Shown here one piece after another: positions 35,208 through 46,722 of a stretch of DNA of 64,000 nucleotides. This DNA comes from Aquilaria yunnanensis (lineage: Eukaryota; Streptophyta; Magnoliopsida; Malvales; Thymelaeaceae), in NCBI GenBank assembly GCA_039654915.1, contig CM077594.1, positions 21,389,001 through 21,453,000 of the forward strand. The letters are read 5' to 3'. The stretch's first letter is position 1. Each line of letters opens with the position of its first letter. The position numbers were made by a program, and so were the translations under genes. The notes beneath the pieces were generated by a model. It saw nothing but the letters and a program-made list of their open reading frames with translations, was not told the origin of the DNA and did no database searches.

Positions 35208-36875
35208 ATTTCCAACGGTAAAGCCGTTGGAAATTTCCAACTGCCCGAGCCGTTGGAAGGAACATAATTTAATTTCCAACGGCCTAGCAGTTGGAAATTT
35301 AAGAAACTAAATTTGAAAAATATTTCCAACGGCTAAAGCCGTTGGAAAATGGTGACATTATTGCATTTGAAACGAAAAAAAATATTGAGGTTTAATATTT
35401 AGTATTTTCCAACGGCTTGAGCCGTTGGAAAATGTTGAAATTATTGTATTCGGAACGAAAAAAAATATTATTGTTTAATACTTAGTATTTCCAACGGCTT
35501 CAACCGTTGGAAAATGTGAAATTATTGCATTTTTAAAGCAAAAAAATTATATTGTTTAATATTTGATATTTCCAACGGCTAAAACCGTTGGAAAATGGTT
35601 AAATAATTGTTTTTTGAAGGGAAAAATATATTATTGTTTAATTTTTAATATTTCCAACTGCTTTAGCGGTTGGAAAATGCTGAAATAATTGGGTTTTGAG
35701 GCGAAAAAAATATTATTGTTTAATTTTTAATATTTCCAACGGCTGAAGCCGTTGGAAATGGTGAAATAATTGGTTTTTGAAGCGAAAAACATATTATTGT
35801 TTAATTTTTAATATTTCCAACAGCCTAAGCCGTTGGAAAATGGTGAAATAATTGGTTTTTGAAGCGAAAAAATATTAGTGTTTAATTTTTAATATTTCCA
35901 ACGGCCGAAGCGGTTGGAAAATGGTGATCTAATTGTGTTTTGAAGCAAAAAAATATTATTGTTTAATTTTTAATATTTCCAACGGCTTTAGCCATTGGAA
36001 AATGGTGAAATAATTGGTTTTTGAACTGAAAAAATATTAGTGTTTAATTTTTAATATTTCCAACGGCCGAAGCCGTTGGAAAATGGTGAACTAATTGTGT
36101 TTTGAAGCAAAAAAATATTATTGTTTAATTTTTAATATTTCCAACGGCTTTAGCCGTTAGAAAATGGTGAAATAATTGGTTTTTGAAGGGAAAAAAATAT
36201 TATTGTTTAATTTTTAATATTTCCACCGGCTTTAGCCATTGGAAAATGTTGAAATAATTGGGTTTTGAGGCAAAAAGAATATTATTGTTTAATTTTTAAT
36301 ATTTCCAACGGCTTTAGCCGTTGGAAAATGGTGAAATAATTGGTTTTTGACGGGAAAAAAATATTATTGTTTAATTTTTAATATTTCCAATGGCGGAAAA
36401 TGCTCAAATAATTGGGTTTTGAGGCAAAAAAAAATATTATTGTTTAATTTTTAATATTTCCAACGGCTTTAGCGGTTGGAAAATTCTGAAATAATTGGGT
36501 TTTGAGGCGAAAAAAATATTATTGTTTAATTTTTAATTTTTCCAACGGCTTCAGCCATTGGAAATGGTGAAATAATTGGTTTTTGACGCGAAAAAAATAT
36601 TATTTTTTAATTTTTTATATTTCCAACGGCTTAGGCCGTTGGAAAATGGTGAAATAATTGGTTTTTGAAGCGAAAAAATATTAGTGTTTAATTTTTAATA
36701 TTTCCAACGGCCGAAGCCGTTGGAAAATGGTGAACTAATTGTGTTTTGAAGCAAAAAAATATTATTGTTTAATTTTTAATATTTCCAACGGTGAAATAAT
36801 TGGTTTTTGAAGTGAAAAAATTATTATTGTTTAATTTTTAATATTTCCAACGGCTAAAGCCGTTGGAAAATGGTC
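35208..36875. repeat. tandem array of ~20 units of ~82 bp, each with a hairpin
   Basis: Each unit contains an imperfect palindrome built from TTTCCAACGGC, a 2-4 base centre, and GCCGTTGGAAAA. Conserved spacers follow (GTGAAATAATTG, GTTTTTGAAG, and AAAATATTATTGTTTAAT). Unit starts fall about every 81-83 bp (for example 35406, 35489, 35570, 35652, 35733, 35815). A few units are truncated (near 36386 and 36783) or have one arm mutated. In CACTA elements subterminal repeats bind the transposase; here the binding region seems greatly expanded. Confidence 0.9.
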
Positions 36876-36887
36876 ACTACTAAAAAA
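36874..36887 (+). other. internal second CACTA terminus
   Basis: CACTACTAAAAAAT recurs inside CACTA-2, directly after the tandem array and directly before a new subterminal region (TTCCAACGGTCTGAACAGTT). The element thus has two left ends and one right end. It may have arisen by insertion of one CACTA copy next to another followed by loss of an end, or by unequal recombination. Confidence 0.75.
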
Positions 36888-38084
36888 TCCACATCTTCCA
36901 ACGGTCTGAACAGTTGGAAATTCATTTAATTAAACGGTGCGTTTTGGAAATTTTTTTCCTACGGCTAAGGCCGTTGAAAATTGCGAAATTAAATTCCCCC
37001 CAACTGGCGTGTCGTCTTCTTCCTGCATTTCTTCTCCAGTTTCGTCTCTCTCGTCTCTGATATTTTTCTTCCTCCCACACGCACACACAGCACCTTCGTT
37101 TGTTCGATTAAGGGGTTAATCAACTTCCTGGAGCTTATTTTGACGTGGATCTGGTCTCATTTTTCTTGATCTGTAGGTTAGTTTGCATTTTTTTTTATTT
37201 TTCTTCAATTTTTTTTGGCGGTTTTGCGTTCTTTGCTGTTGTTTGTTGACTAATGGGTTTTGATTTTGCTTATTGTAGCTGATTTGAAGCTATTTCGAGG
37301 CATTTGAAGCAAGTAATCTGTTGGATTTGAGGTAAGTTTGTTTAATCCGAATTTTTTATTTTTTTTCTAAAAATTAGTTAAAATCGGGATTATTTCATGG
37401 TAATTTGGTTTGAAATATGTGATTAGTATGTGATTTGTAGTTGTTGATGGTTGGATGTGAAGTATTTGGGTTACCCATTATAATTTAACATTTTTTTCCA
37501 TTTTCTTACTTTTTTTATTAATTTCGGGATTAATTAAAAAATAAAAAATACTTAGTTTTAAGTAAATTATTTAGGAAGTATATTTATGTGTGAAATTAGT
37601 TAGTATAATTGAAAATAGTTAATAATTAGTTTTAAGTAAATTGCTTAGGTAGTATATTTATGTGTAAAATTAGTTAGTATATTTAAAAGTAATATTTAAT
37701 TAGTGATATTTAAAATTAGTTAGTGATCTGAAAGCAGTTTTCATTTTTAAAAATATGAAATCTTTTGTTGATTGTCAATTGTTTAGGTAATACATATTGT
37801 TAGTGTGTATAATGTTTAATTTGAATCATTCTTACAATGTTTTCATAATTGGAATTAATATAAATGTACAAAATATTTCTATTTAAGTAAGTGTAGTTAA
37901 TTAAGTTTGCCCTTGAATAATAATATATGTCAATAATAATAATAATAGTAATAATATATAATACTTCAAAGAATAATTATTATTGTAAGAATTGCAGTAA
38001 AGTCACAGTAACATTAATGATAAATATTATCATTATTATTATTATTTAAATTGATTAATAAACTACGAGTAATAATAAATCTAA

Positions 38085-38116
<32 letters not shown>

Positions 38117-38859
38117 GTAATAATATATTATTAGTGAAAGAATAAATATTATTGTAAGAGTAGTACTAAAGTAATAGTAATAATAATAATAATGATAATT
38201 ATTATTACAGTAATAATAAATCCAATAAGAGTAACTAATAATAATTATAATAATAATAATAATTATAATTATTATTATTATTATAATATTAACAATAGTA
38301 TAGTTAGTAGCACTAGTAAATGTAATAATAATTATTATTATTATAATAATTATACAAATAATTAATCCAATAAGAGTAATAATAATTATAATAATAATTA
38401 TTGTTACAAAGAAAATAGTAATTATGGAGGTTTTATTGTTAATATTATTATTATTTGCATAATAAATCCAATAAGACTAATAATAATAAATCCAATAATA
38501 ATAATTATTATTATTTTTTTCCAACTGGCCAGCCTGATTTCCAACGGCTCAACTGCCTGAGCAGTTGGAAAATATGGAAATTCTCCAACTGCCTCAGCCG
38601 TTGGAAAATATGAAAATTTTCCAACTGCTTTCCAACGGCTGAGGCAGTTGGAACAGAAAAAAAAAAAAAAATCAGTACAGCCGTTGGAAATTCTCCAACT
38701 GCTTATTTTCCAACGGCTGACAGTTGGAAATTCCAACTGCTAAAACCTGGGCCGTTGGAAGTAAAATTTCCAACGAAAGGATTTCCAACTGCCAACCGTT
38801 GGAAACATAAAATTTCCAACTGCCAGCAGTTGGAAAAATAGGTTTTTTTAGTAGTGTTT

Positions 38860-39007
38860 GTTTAGGCAATGTGAACGTTCCCGTATCCACCAAAGGCCAA
38901 TATTCTTCGGATAGAAGGAAGTCCTTCATAAGCATCGCCCAATGATCATAGTAACCATCGAACTTTGGTATTCCTAGTTGCACGACATTGCCACTTTCAA
39001 TTGCCAT
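38860..39007 (-). pseudogene. copia gag N-terminal remnant
   Basis: From an ATG at 39007 (minus strand) the frame reads MAIESGNVVQLGIPKFDGYY, then DHWAMLMKDFLLSEEYWPLV, the usual N-terminus of copia gag of the UBN2 type. It runs into CACTA-2 at 38856. The gag frame resumes near 35169 after the insert. Confidence 0.88.
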
Positions 39008-39057
39008 TTCTCGAGACTTGCTAGGAAGCTGCAGTTCCCAACCACTCTCTATTACTA

Positions 39058-39070
39058 GCTCTGGTACCAG
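39058..39070 (-). promoter_or_regulatory. copia primer-binding site
   Basis: On the minus strand TGGTACCAGAGCT follows the LTR end by a few bases. It differs by one base from TGGTATCAGAGC, the initiator Met tRNA complement. Confidence 0.85.
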
Positions 39071-39074
39071 AATT

Positions 39075-39308
39075 TGTAAGAACCAAGAAACCAAGTTTGC
39101 AAAGCTGGAACTTGTTACTTTATTGAGCATAGCCAGTGGCCTTTATAATACAGGATAAGAACGAAGGAAAGTGCAGGCCACGAAATGTGGTATTTTGTTG
39201 CAAGGAAAATATCAAAGTAACATACTAATTCCTAACAACTAGGAGCTTGTTAATTGAACTTGATAAGATTAAATCTTAACAAACTCCAACTAAAACTTAA
39301 ACCCAACA
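39075..39308 (-). repeat. 5' LTR of the copia element
   Basis: On the minus strand the LTR probably starts TGTTGGGTTTAAG at 39308 and ends TTCTTACA at 39075 (234 bp). A second candidate start, TGTTAGGAATTAG at 39237, would make it 163 bp. It contains a TATA box (TATAAAGGCC, about 39147-39138) and a polyadenylation signal (CAATAAAG, about 39125). These are the U3/R landmarks expected for a short copia LTR. There is no partner LTR because the 3' end of the element is deleted. Confidence 0.72.
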
Positions 39309-40288
39309 CAAACTTACAAGCACATACAACATACAAGAACGTTTGATGACTTAGGCTTGGGGGCTGATAGAGATTATTTTATCAAACTACCCCAGACCAA
39401 TCAAGGAATAATTATAAATGATTTTGTGTACTAGAGTCCAAAAACAAGGAACTGATAAAATGTCGAGTAGTACTAGATGTACTTAGTACTGACAACTTTT
39501 TATTAAAACGTTATAAAATATTGCATGAAATAAGTTGCTTGGTAGTTGAAATAATGAGATATATTAGTTGGAAATGTAAGTGGACTATATTATAATGAAA
39601 ATTTTTTTGTATGTTTCAGTAAAAGTGTTAATATATTTAGGAAAATTCTAAAATCTCCTCCTTCCGATTTGCCTTTAAATTTTTTAAGTGGTTGACTAAA
39701 GATTCTGATTACAAAGCTTTAGCAATAATTAGGACAACTGCGTAATATGATTAGTCTAAGGGCAAAGCAGTAACAATATGTCTCTTCCTATATTTCCATC
39801 TTCAGTCCGGAAATTTATTTCTGTACACTCTGCTCCTCATCATTAGTATTTTACCAGTTCGGGTGCCGTTCACATATGACCCATTTGTAACTTAACTAAG
39901 AATAGGGTACAAAAACGCGGTTAATTTTTTGTTGCAGGGGCCATGACCCATGGCTCCTCCCTGCACTTACTTTAAGTTACAAGTGAGCCTTACAACTCCA
40001 ATTTTATTCCACAATCATCGACAATAAAATTACACACGTAAAAATAAATCAAAGGATGCAATATTTGGAACTAATTATAAATAAAAATATGAAGACATTA
40101 TTTATTCATTTGAAAGCCATAATGGTGCAAGTACACTGGATTGAAATAGTTTTGGGCGGCAATTATTCTTTCAAATAACTCAAGAACTTAATCATTTGCT
40201 GCTGAAACTAAAAAATAAAAACTGCTATTAAATAGATTTTTTAAAATTCTAACACTAATTATGAACACTAATATCGATCCACAACGGT
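39309..40288. other. gene-free stretch downstream of the cysteine-rich protein gene
   Basis: AT-rich sequence with no recognised element or coding signal. The part next to 40288 is the expected 3' untranslated region of the minus-strand gene (A/T-rich, with possible AATAA-type signals near 40226), but no single polyadenylation site stands out. Confidence 0.4.
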
Positions 40289-40815
40289 CTAATTCTTGCA
40301 ACTTTGGTAGCAAGAGTCGATGTGGCTCCAGACCTCATCCGTATCTGCGCGATTAACAAAGTCAACTAATAAGTCCAACATTTTATCAACCAAAAAAAGA
40401 GAAAGGCAAGTTGCCGAAAGCAAATTACGATACCGGAGAACAATGTAGGGCTGACGGAGAATGCACATTTCTGGGTGCAACTAAGAACCTCGTTGGACAT
40501 CTTCCCCTTACATTTAATGGCACAAAGTCCAGAGCACACAAGTTTACCGAAGCCCCTCTTCCTGCGACAACCTGCCTTGCAAGCTGCGCACTTGTTCAGC
40601 CCGCCGGAGCCGGACCCTCTTCCCGGAAATCCGATGATTGCGCCTGGGATATCGGGGAGTCCTGGAACTGCATCTCCTGGAGTCATCGGCGGAGTAAAAG
40701 GGACTTCGCCGTCGGCCGGGACTTGGGGGCTCGCCGGGGGAGGAAGTGTGACTTGAGCCATGACCACTGTAAAGAGCATGAGGATGACAATGGCCGGTCG
40801 GATGAGAGAGCTCAT
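40289..40815 (-). CDS. small secreted cysteine-rich protein (thionin-like or other antimicrobial-type), two exons
   Basis: Exon 1 is 40815-40434, intron 40433-40345 (89 bp, GT...CAG) and exon 2 40344-40289, giving 145 residues. Splicing restores GAT at the junction (LFS-D-TDEVWSH). Residues 1-20 form a signal peptide (MSSLIRPAIVILMLFTVVMA, cut before Q). Residues 21-70 are rich in Pro and Gly. The C-terminal part is basic with ten cysteines in the order CAAC, AGC, LVC, GLC, IKC, SC, QKC, then SCYQSC in exon 2. Without splicing exon 1 would run on into a hydrophobic tail and lose the last two cysteines, which supports the intron. This fits a secreted, disulfide-bonded peptide of the thionin-like type, but the exact family is not certain. 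A TATA box lies 58 bp upstream. No neighbouring gene is linked to it. Confidence 0.82.
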
Positions 40816-40872
40816 GGTTTGTATTTTTTCACTTTGTTGGTTTGTGTATGTGAATGGTGATTTAGGGTGTTA

Positions 40873-40879
40873 ATTTATA
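40873..40879 (-). promoter_or_regulatory. TATA box of the cysteine-rich protein gene
   Basis: TATAAAT on the minus strand (within CCCTATAAATTAACA) lies 58 bp upstream of the start codon at 40815. It predicts a 5' leader of only about 30 bases. Confidence 0.7.
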
Positions 40880-40889
40880 GGGCTGGAAA

Positions 40890-43600
40890 TTCTCTTCCAT
40901 GCATGGAAATTTTTTAAGAGAGTGATAAATTAATTAATTTACGGTTTAATGCTGATTTTAACATGGAAATTACTAATTAAGCATATTTGAGGAGTTAATT
41001 AACTAGATTTTGATCAATGAACCCATGATTTGAGCTTGATACATTAATGGGGTGATTAACTGGCGGCCTCAATCCAAACCATATTTTCAAGTCTGAGTTG
41101 CTTTTTCATTACTTTTAGCAATCACCGAAAAATTACAGGCAAAGTTTTCCAAATTAAAGATGTTAGTTAGCCATTTTGTTTAATCAATCTGCTAGCAATC
41201 CCTGACAATTCGAAATTTGATCCTAAATTTTCCATTAGCCTTTTCTTCTCATTTGACCGTATATTTTTTCTAATTTTTTTAGGTAATTAATTTTGATCTA
41301 GTTTGCTCTTATTCGTTTATGTGAACTTAAAAGGAAGATGCATTGAAGGAAAAAAATAAAAAAAGTTAACACAACAACCCGATTGTGAGGATTACAAACA
41401 GAAGCTGGAAAAAGGTCGGCCACAGCATTGCCTTTTAATTAAGGTTTTGATACAGTTATTGTCAAATACATCGATTCATATAAATTATAGTACCGTATAA
41501 TATACTGTACCACATACCATTACTGAGTTCACAAAAAAATATTATAATAATACTTTAAAATAAAAAACACTAAATAAAAGTTTTTCAAATATTCTAATTA
41601 TTTTCATTATAATTTTTATAATATAAATAAAATATAAAAGAAAGTATTTTTATAGAAAACACATAGAAAATGAAATAGATAGAACGAATCAATGATTATT
41701 TATAAAAAATAATTTTCTAATACATGAGAAAAAGAAAATAATACTCTAATAATAATACATTTTCTAATACAACATTAAGTCCCTACTTGGCTAAGGTATG
41801 ATGTTCATCTAGCTTGTTCCACAAAAGCAAAAGCAATATACTTTTCTCCCGTCATGAAACTTTGATTTTGATTCAAAAAATTTTACAAGTGAAAGTAATA
41901 TTCAGTTAAGGTAGCATGCACCATAATCCAATTTGCAGATATTGATCAGGACCATGTTGTGGTTAAAAGAAAAAATAATGATAGTTAAATGTTATTTTTA
42001 AATAAAGTAAAATAAATAATATCAATATTTATGTTAATATATGAGTATCAATTATATTTTGTCAATTTATATATGTATATAGGGTGCAATATTGATTTAA
42101 AATGAAAAAAAAAATTGCTAACCCGTTGTATGTAATATACCACGGGTGCACTGTGTTGTATACAATGGTAAACCACATTAAATTAAAGAAAAACACACAC
42201 ATACAAAAAAACATCGTTGTGCAAAATGCCAATATTTTTTACACAGAAAATAGATAAACTACAAAAACTTATGTATCACCGTATAAAACTTATGTATCAC
42301 CATATACCTACTGTACTTGAAATATCACCGTAAGGAGCTCATGCTTCACCGTGAGTTTTGATTGCATGGTAGCGGAGATATAAAGATACATTTAGTAGAC
42401 CATAATAGTATTTGCATTATTATAATCTTATCACATAGCAATAACATATGTTGCCTAGAGAAGTGTCTAAAAAAGAATCCATCCCCTTGGTGATTAGGTA
42501 CATAAAACAGATTCAAAAGTGACTAAATGAGAGTATGTTAATTTTTTGTATAATAATAGAGGAATCTTAATGGTTAACAGAATTTTTGTTTAGTAGTTTA
42601 GGAATCTCAATTACATAAAAGTGAGTAGTCAAGATAAAAAAAAAATAGTGTCCTACATTGGCTGGCATAATGGAGGAGCCAAAAGACACTTGAGGACAAA
42701 GCTAGGGTTTGAAAAGTAGTGCCACACTCTATGCAAACCAGGCTTCTCAGAAGTTGACTAATTGCAGTTAAGGCCCTTCAAGTCTCACACAGTAAACCTC
42801 TTCACTCCTAGGTTTAGGATAGCTCACTTTCATCCCAACTCCTGTAATAAATTATAATAGATTTTGATTACCAAAAAAAGATAAAATAAATAGTTGATTT
42901 ATCATTATATAATCATATATCTGATCAAGTTCTCAAGATTTCCAACGTCAAAATTTAAGCATATTCAGGAATTAAAGAAACGCAATTCATTTGATAGCGC
43001 GATATTAATTAAAGTAGAGGACCAATATATTTAGATAATATAATAATACCAATAACACATTGATCAGTTCTCAAAGCGTCAAACAGAAATAAAAATGGGA
43101 AAATGAAAAAGCCAAGACGAACAAATGCAAGTTTGGAAGATACAAATAATTTCTATTTTGAAAGACAATGATAAATAATAAATATTTAATTTCCTTTTTA
43201 AAAAAACTAAATTAAATTAAAAAAGTGACATATAGCACTCACTAGTTATACGTTTGACTTCAAAAATGGCTAACTCCAATGTACAGACAGTGCAGCTACA
43301 AGGGAAAGAAAAAAAGCTAAATATAAGTGAATTGAAAAATAGTTAAAAGAAATAAAAAAAAAGAAAGATACCATAAAAGCACATATTTGAAAGAAAACGA
43401 GATAAAGAAACAAAATAATATGAGTACATAAAATAGAAAATAGAAAAATTCAAAACATAATTCTAAGACTTTTCTCACAATCAAAGCCACTATATAATTA
43501 TAAGTCTCCACTAATTCAAAGGAAGACAATTCAATAAGTGAAGAATCTATCACTACCATTCAATTAACCATCTCCCAACTCTTACAAAAACATCATATTT
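40890..43600. other. gene-free AT-rich stretch
   Basis: The first few hundred bases are the upstream region of the minus-strand cysteine-rich gene. The rest is AT-rich with short repeats (ATCACCGTATA-type words near 42270-42360) and no coding signal that holds up. An 80-codon minus-strand frame at 43317-43559 is Phe/Leu/Tyr-rich and looks like chance in AT-rich DNA. Confidence 0.4.
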
Positions 43601-45700
43601 TACATTTCTAATAACCTTACAAACATTTCTAGCATTCTCCTAAAAGTACTTTCTATTACGCTCTTAACAAATCTAGTATACTGCTTTCATTGGAGCCATT
43701 GTCACAACTTTGGTTCTAACTTTCCTCCCTCGCTCTAACCTCTTTCTTGAACAATTTTAGCTCCCAAGACGGATTAATGCCACATTTTGAAATTTTTAGC
43801 CATGAAAGAAATAGAATTCCAAGCTGAACTAAAGAAATGATTAGAGAAAAATAGAAGAGCACTTGTTTCCTCCTCTATTTCACATAAGAAAGACCTATTC
43901 GGCGTGTGAAAACCCTACTTCTTTATTTTTTCTATGGTTTTCCCTACCTATAAGAAAGCCTTGTAGCTAGCTTCAACAGCTTTCAAAACATTATCTGGAA
44001 GAACAAGCACTACGGCTCATGCATGTTTTGATCCTAAACTAAGTTTGGCTTCCAAACATCCCTAAATGCCCATGCAAGGCTGATATGAGGTTCTTTTTTT
44101 TTCTTATGGATTGAGATGAGGTTCTAATTACAACGAACTAGATGAACACATAAATCAACCATTTATTTTATTCAAATGCAAAACCCAAAACTAGTCCATT
44201 CTTCCTAGTTTCTAAGGGTGTAAGTTTTGAGTTCATGCTGGGTTTGGGTTGAAACCTAAATTTTAGGACCCATAAACAATCAACATTTCCTGACTTGAAC
44301 CCAAACTGAAATGGTCATGCAACCCAAACTAACCCTAACCTAAAACATTTGATTAGGGTCAGGTTTACCCACACCCATTGTCAGTTTTGCCGCAACTGCC
44401 TCCACCATTTTACCTTCGATGCCGCTCTGTTATCTTCTCCTTCACCATGTTTGTTAAGAACCAGCCATAAATCTTACCACAAACATGAAATAATCCAACA
44501 TAAGAATCGGGAGATCAAAATAAAGAAGAGAAGCTTTGTAGAGCATTGAGGTCTTGATTGAGGACCTTTCAGATGACGGCAAACGAGGTCTCAGATGACA
44601 GCAGGGTGTTGATCGAACGAGGAAAAATAGGGCGATGGCAATGCAAGGGAAGTAAGGGTGTTGATCAATCTGGTGGCACATTGACGACAAAGACAAACAA
44701 AGAATAACAACGAAGGACTAGATGACAACAGCGGTGAACAAACCTAAGGATGCCGACGACCAAAAGAGAAGCGATGAAGGGTGGCATAAGGCGGCAAGGC
44801 TAAGGAAAAGGCTAAAGAGTAGAGGTAGCGAAGATGCCGAGAAAGGTTAGTGGTGAAAGTCTAACGGCTAGGGACATGAAAAGAGGGTTGGGGTATGCTA
44901 GGGTTAGAAGAGTTTGGCTTAGGTAGATGGTGAGCCTTGGGTTTTAAGTTAGTTGGGTTTGACCCGAACCAACCTAAATTTTTATTCTCAAAATTAGTTT
45001 GAGTTCAGGTTAACCGGAACATCCTTTATTCTATACACTGACCAGACCCTATATATATGGTTTTGGATCGGGTTTCGGGTTATGGCCAAAAGCTTTCACC
45101 TTACCAATTTCATCTTAAAATACCTAAATTTGAAAAGATAAAAGAAAAGTAAATCATATTTCTTACCTTAATTCCACACAAAGCCAATATGGCTAGCCAC
45201 TATAAATCAGCTAAGCACCTCAAGTATAGGCTCTTATAACAGAGGCAAAATGTGCACAAAATAGAACATAAAAGAATTACAGGAAAATGTCAAAATTTGT
45301 TCTACTATCACGCAAAATCCTTCAAATCAACACATTATCCAAATATTAATTTTGCAAAACTGTATGACAAAAAAAGAAAATTGGGCCATTACCTTATTGT
45401 CCTCTCTTACAAAATAGAAACATAATTCCATTAGCAGAACAAAAGTAAATATCAAACTATGTCTCAAGTAACTAGTAGAGATACATGGTATTAGCAAACA
45501 TCAAATTACCTCCTTAGTAAAAAGTGCAAACAATCAATTCCGATTAATTGCACACTTCTATAAAAAATCTGTAGGAGTTAGAATACTTCCAATTACGTTG
45601 GAGAGAATTATAAAATTATGTTAATTAATGAACTAAATCTAATATGCCTTTTAGCTCAAATCGTAATGCCATTTATTGGGAAAAATTTACCAATCACCTA
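43601..45700. other. gene-free stretch with a possible small transposon at 44.2-45.1 kb
   Basis: The block 44211-45100 starts TAAGGGTGTAAG and ends near GCTTTCACCTTACC, and has a GC-richer core. Both flanks carry words such as GGGTTTGGGTTG and GGGTTTCGGG in inverted sense. It may be a decayed hAT-like or Mutator-like element, but the ends do not align well enough to call. Nothing is recognised elsewhere in the stretch. Confidence 0.3.
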
Positions 45701-45704
45701 TCAT

Positions 45705-46722
45705 ACATAGTGGAATAGTGCCAAGTTAAGGTTATAGTTGTACCAAGTTATGGTTATAGTGGTATCTAGTTAAGGTTATGGTGGTACCTAGTTAAGGTTA
45801 TAGTGGTACCAAGTTATGGTTATAGTCATAGCAAGTTAAGATTATAGTGGTACCGAGTTAAGGTTATGGCGGTAACAATTTAAGGTTGTGATGATACAAA
45901 GTTAAGATTATAATGGTACAAGTTAAGGTTGTTATGGTACCTACTTAAGATTATAATGGTACTAATTTAAGGTTACAGTGGTACCAAGTTAAGCAACCTT
46001 AACTTGGTACCATTATAACCTTAACTTGATACTACTATAACCTTTACTATGTACCACAATAACCATAACGTGATACCAGTCTAACATTAACTTGGTACAA
46101 CCATAACCTTAAGGTTAAGGTTACAGTGGCACCAAGTTAAGCAATCTTAACTTGGTACCATTATAACCTTAACTTGATACCACTATAACCTTTACTATGT
46201 ACCACAATAACCATAACGTGATACCAATCTAACCTTAACTTGTTACAACCATAACCTTAAGGTTAGGCTGATACCAAATTAAGGTTATAATGGTACCAAG
46301 TTAAGGTTATGATGGTACTAAGTTAAGGTTATGGTGGTACCAAATTAAGATTATAGTGGTATCAAATTAAGGTTGTGGGGGTACCAAGTAAATGTTATAA
46401 TAGTATTAATTTAAGGTTATAGTGGTACCAAGTTAAAGTTATGGTAGTACCAAGTTAAAGTTATGGTGGTACCAAGTTAAGTTTACAGTGGTACCAAGTT
46501 AAAATCACAGTGGTACCAAGTTAAGGTAAGGTAAGGTACCTTAATTTGGTACCACTTGAACCATATATTGGCACCACTTGAACCATATATTGGTGCCACT
46601 ATAGCCTTATTTTGGCACTACACCATTTGAACCATGCCTTGGTTCCATAAGAACCATATCTTGGTACCATTGGAATCATATTTTGGTACTACTCAAATCA
46701 TAATTTGGTACCACTCCAACAA
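45705..46722. repeat. 22-bp GGTACC satellite, block 1, with multiple orientation switches
   Basis: Tandem copies of a 22-bp unit contain AAGGTTATAGTGGTACCAAG, often diverged. The array runs forward (45705-45990), inverts (45993-46105), forward (46107-46135), inverts (46140-46258), forward (46260-46525) and inverts again (46540-46720). At the switches the DNA can fold on itself, for example ACCAAGTTAAG followed by CTTAACTTGGT near 45980-46007. The core GGTACC is itself a palindrome. No function is known to me for this satellite. Confidence 0.9.
45968..46265. repeat. 149-bp tandem duplication containing an orientation switch
   Basis: Copies 45968-46116 and 46117-46265 are collinear and very similar. 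Both contain the forward-to-inverted switch and the same rare variants (TTTACTATGTACCACAATAA, CATAACGTGATACCA). A higher-order duplication has therefore copied an already inverted segment. Confidence 0.88.

Larger units (their letters stand above)
35173..38856. mobile_element. CACTA-2: non-autonomous CACTA transposon, 3,684 bp, with a hairpin tandem array
   Basis: The element starts CACTACTAAAAAC and ends GGTTTTTTTAGTAGTG. It carries dozens of TTTCCAACGGC / GCCGTTGGAAA motifs: a tandem array on the left (35208-36875) and a dense cluster on the right (38518-38840). A second CACTACTAAAAAA end lies internally at 36874. The core at about 36980-37340 has leader-like composition, including GGTAAGTTTG at 37331. 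Strongly AT-rich sequence with ATT/AAT runs occupies 37900-38520. No transposase coding is visible. It sits in the copia gag gene. Confidence 0.87.
31504..39308 (-). mobile_element. Ty1/copia relic, minus orientation, 3' part missing, split by two CACTA elements
   Basis: Read on the minus strand: 5' LTR (39308-39075), primer site, gag start (39007), CACTA-2 insertion, rest of gag with zinc knuckle, protease, integrase linker, CACTA-1 insertion, integrase core, then loss at about 31504. Reverse transcriptase, RNase H and the 3' LTR are absent. The coding frames join across both CACTA insertions once each insert and one target copy are removed. Stops are moderate in number, so the relic is younger than the gypsy element at 6.5 kb but still dead. 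Confidence 0.87.

Noticed and set aside
35208..36875. CRISPR-like regular repeat array
   Set aside because: The whole ~82-bp unit is repeated, with no unique spacers, and it lies inside a CACTA transposon in a plant genome.
39075..39237. 163-bp version of the copia LTR
   Set aside because: Possible, since it also begins TG and ends CA, but a longer TGTTGGG start at 39308 gives a more usual U3 length; both are mentioned in the entry.
40411..40860. 149-codon plus-strand frame over the cysteine-rich gene
   Set aside because: It is the antisense shadow of the minus-strand gene, which has a signal peptide, cysteine pattern, splice sites and a TATA box; the plus-strand product has none.
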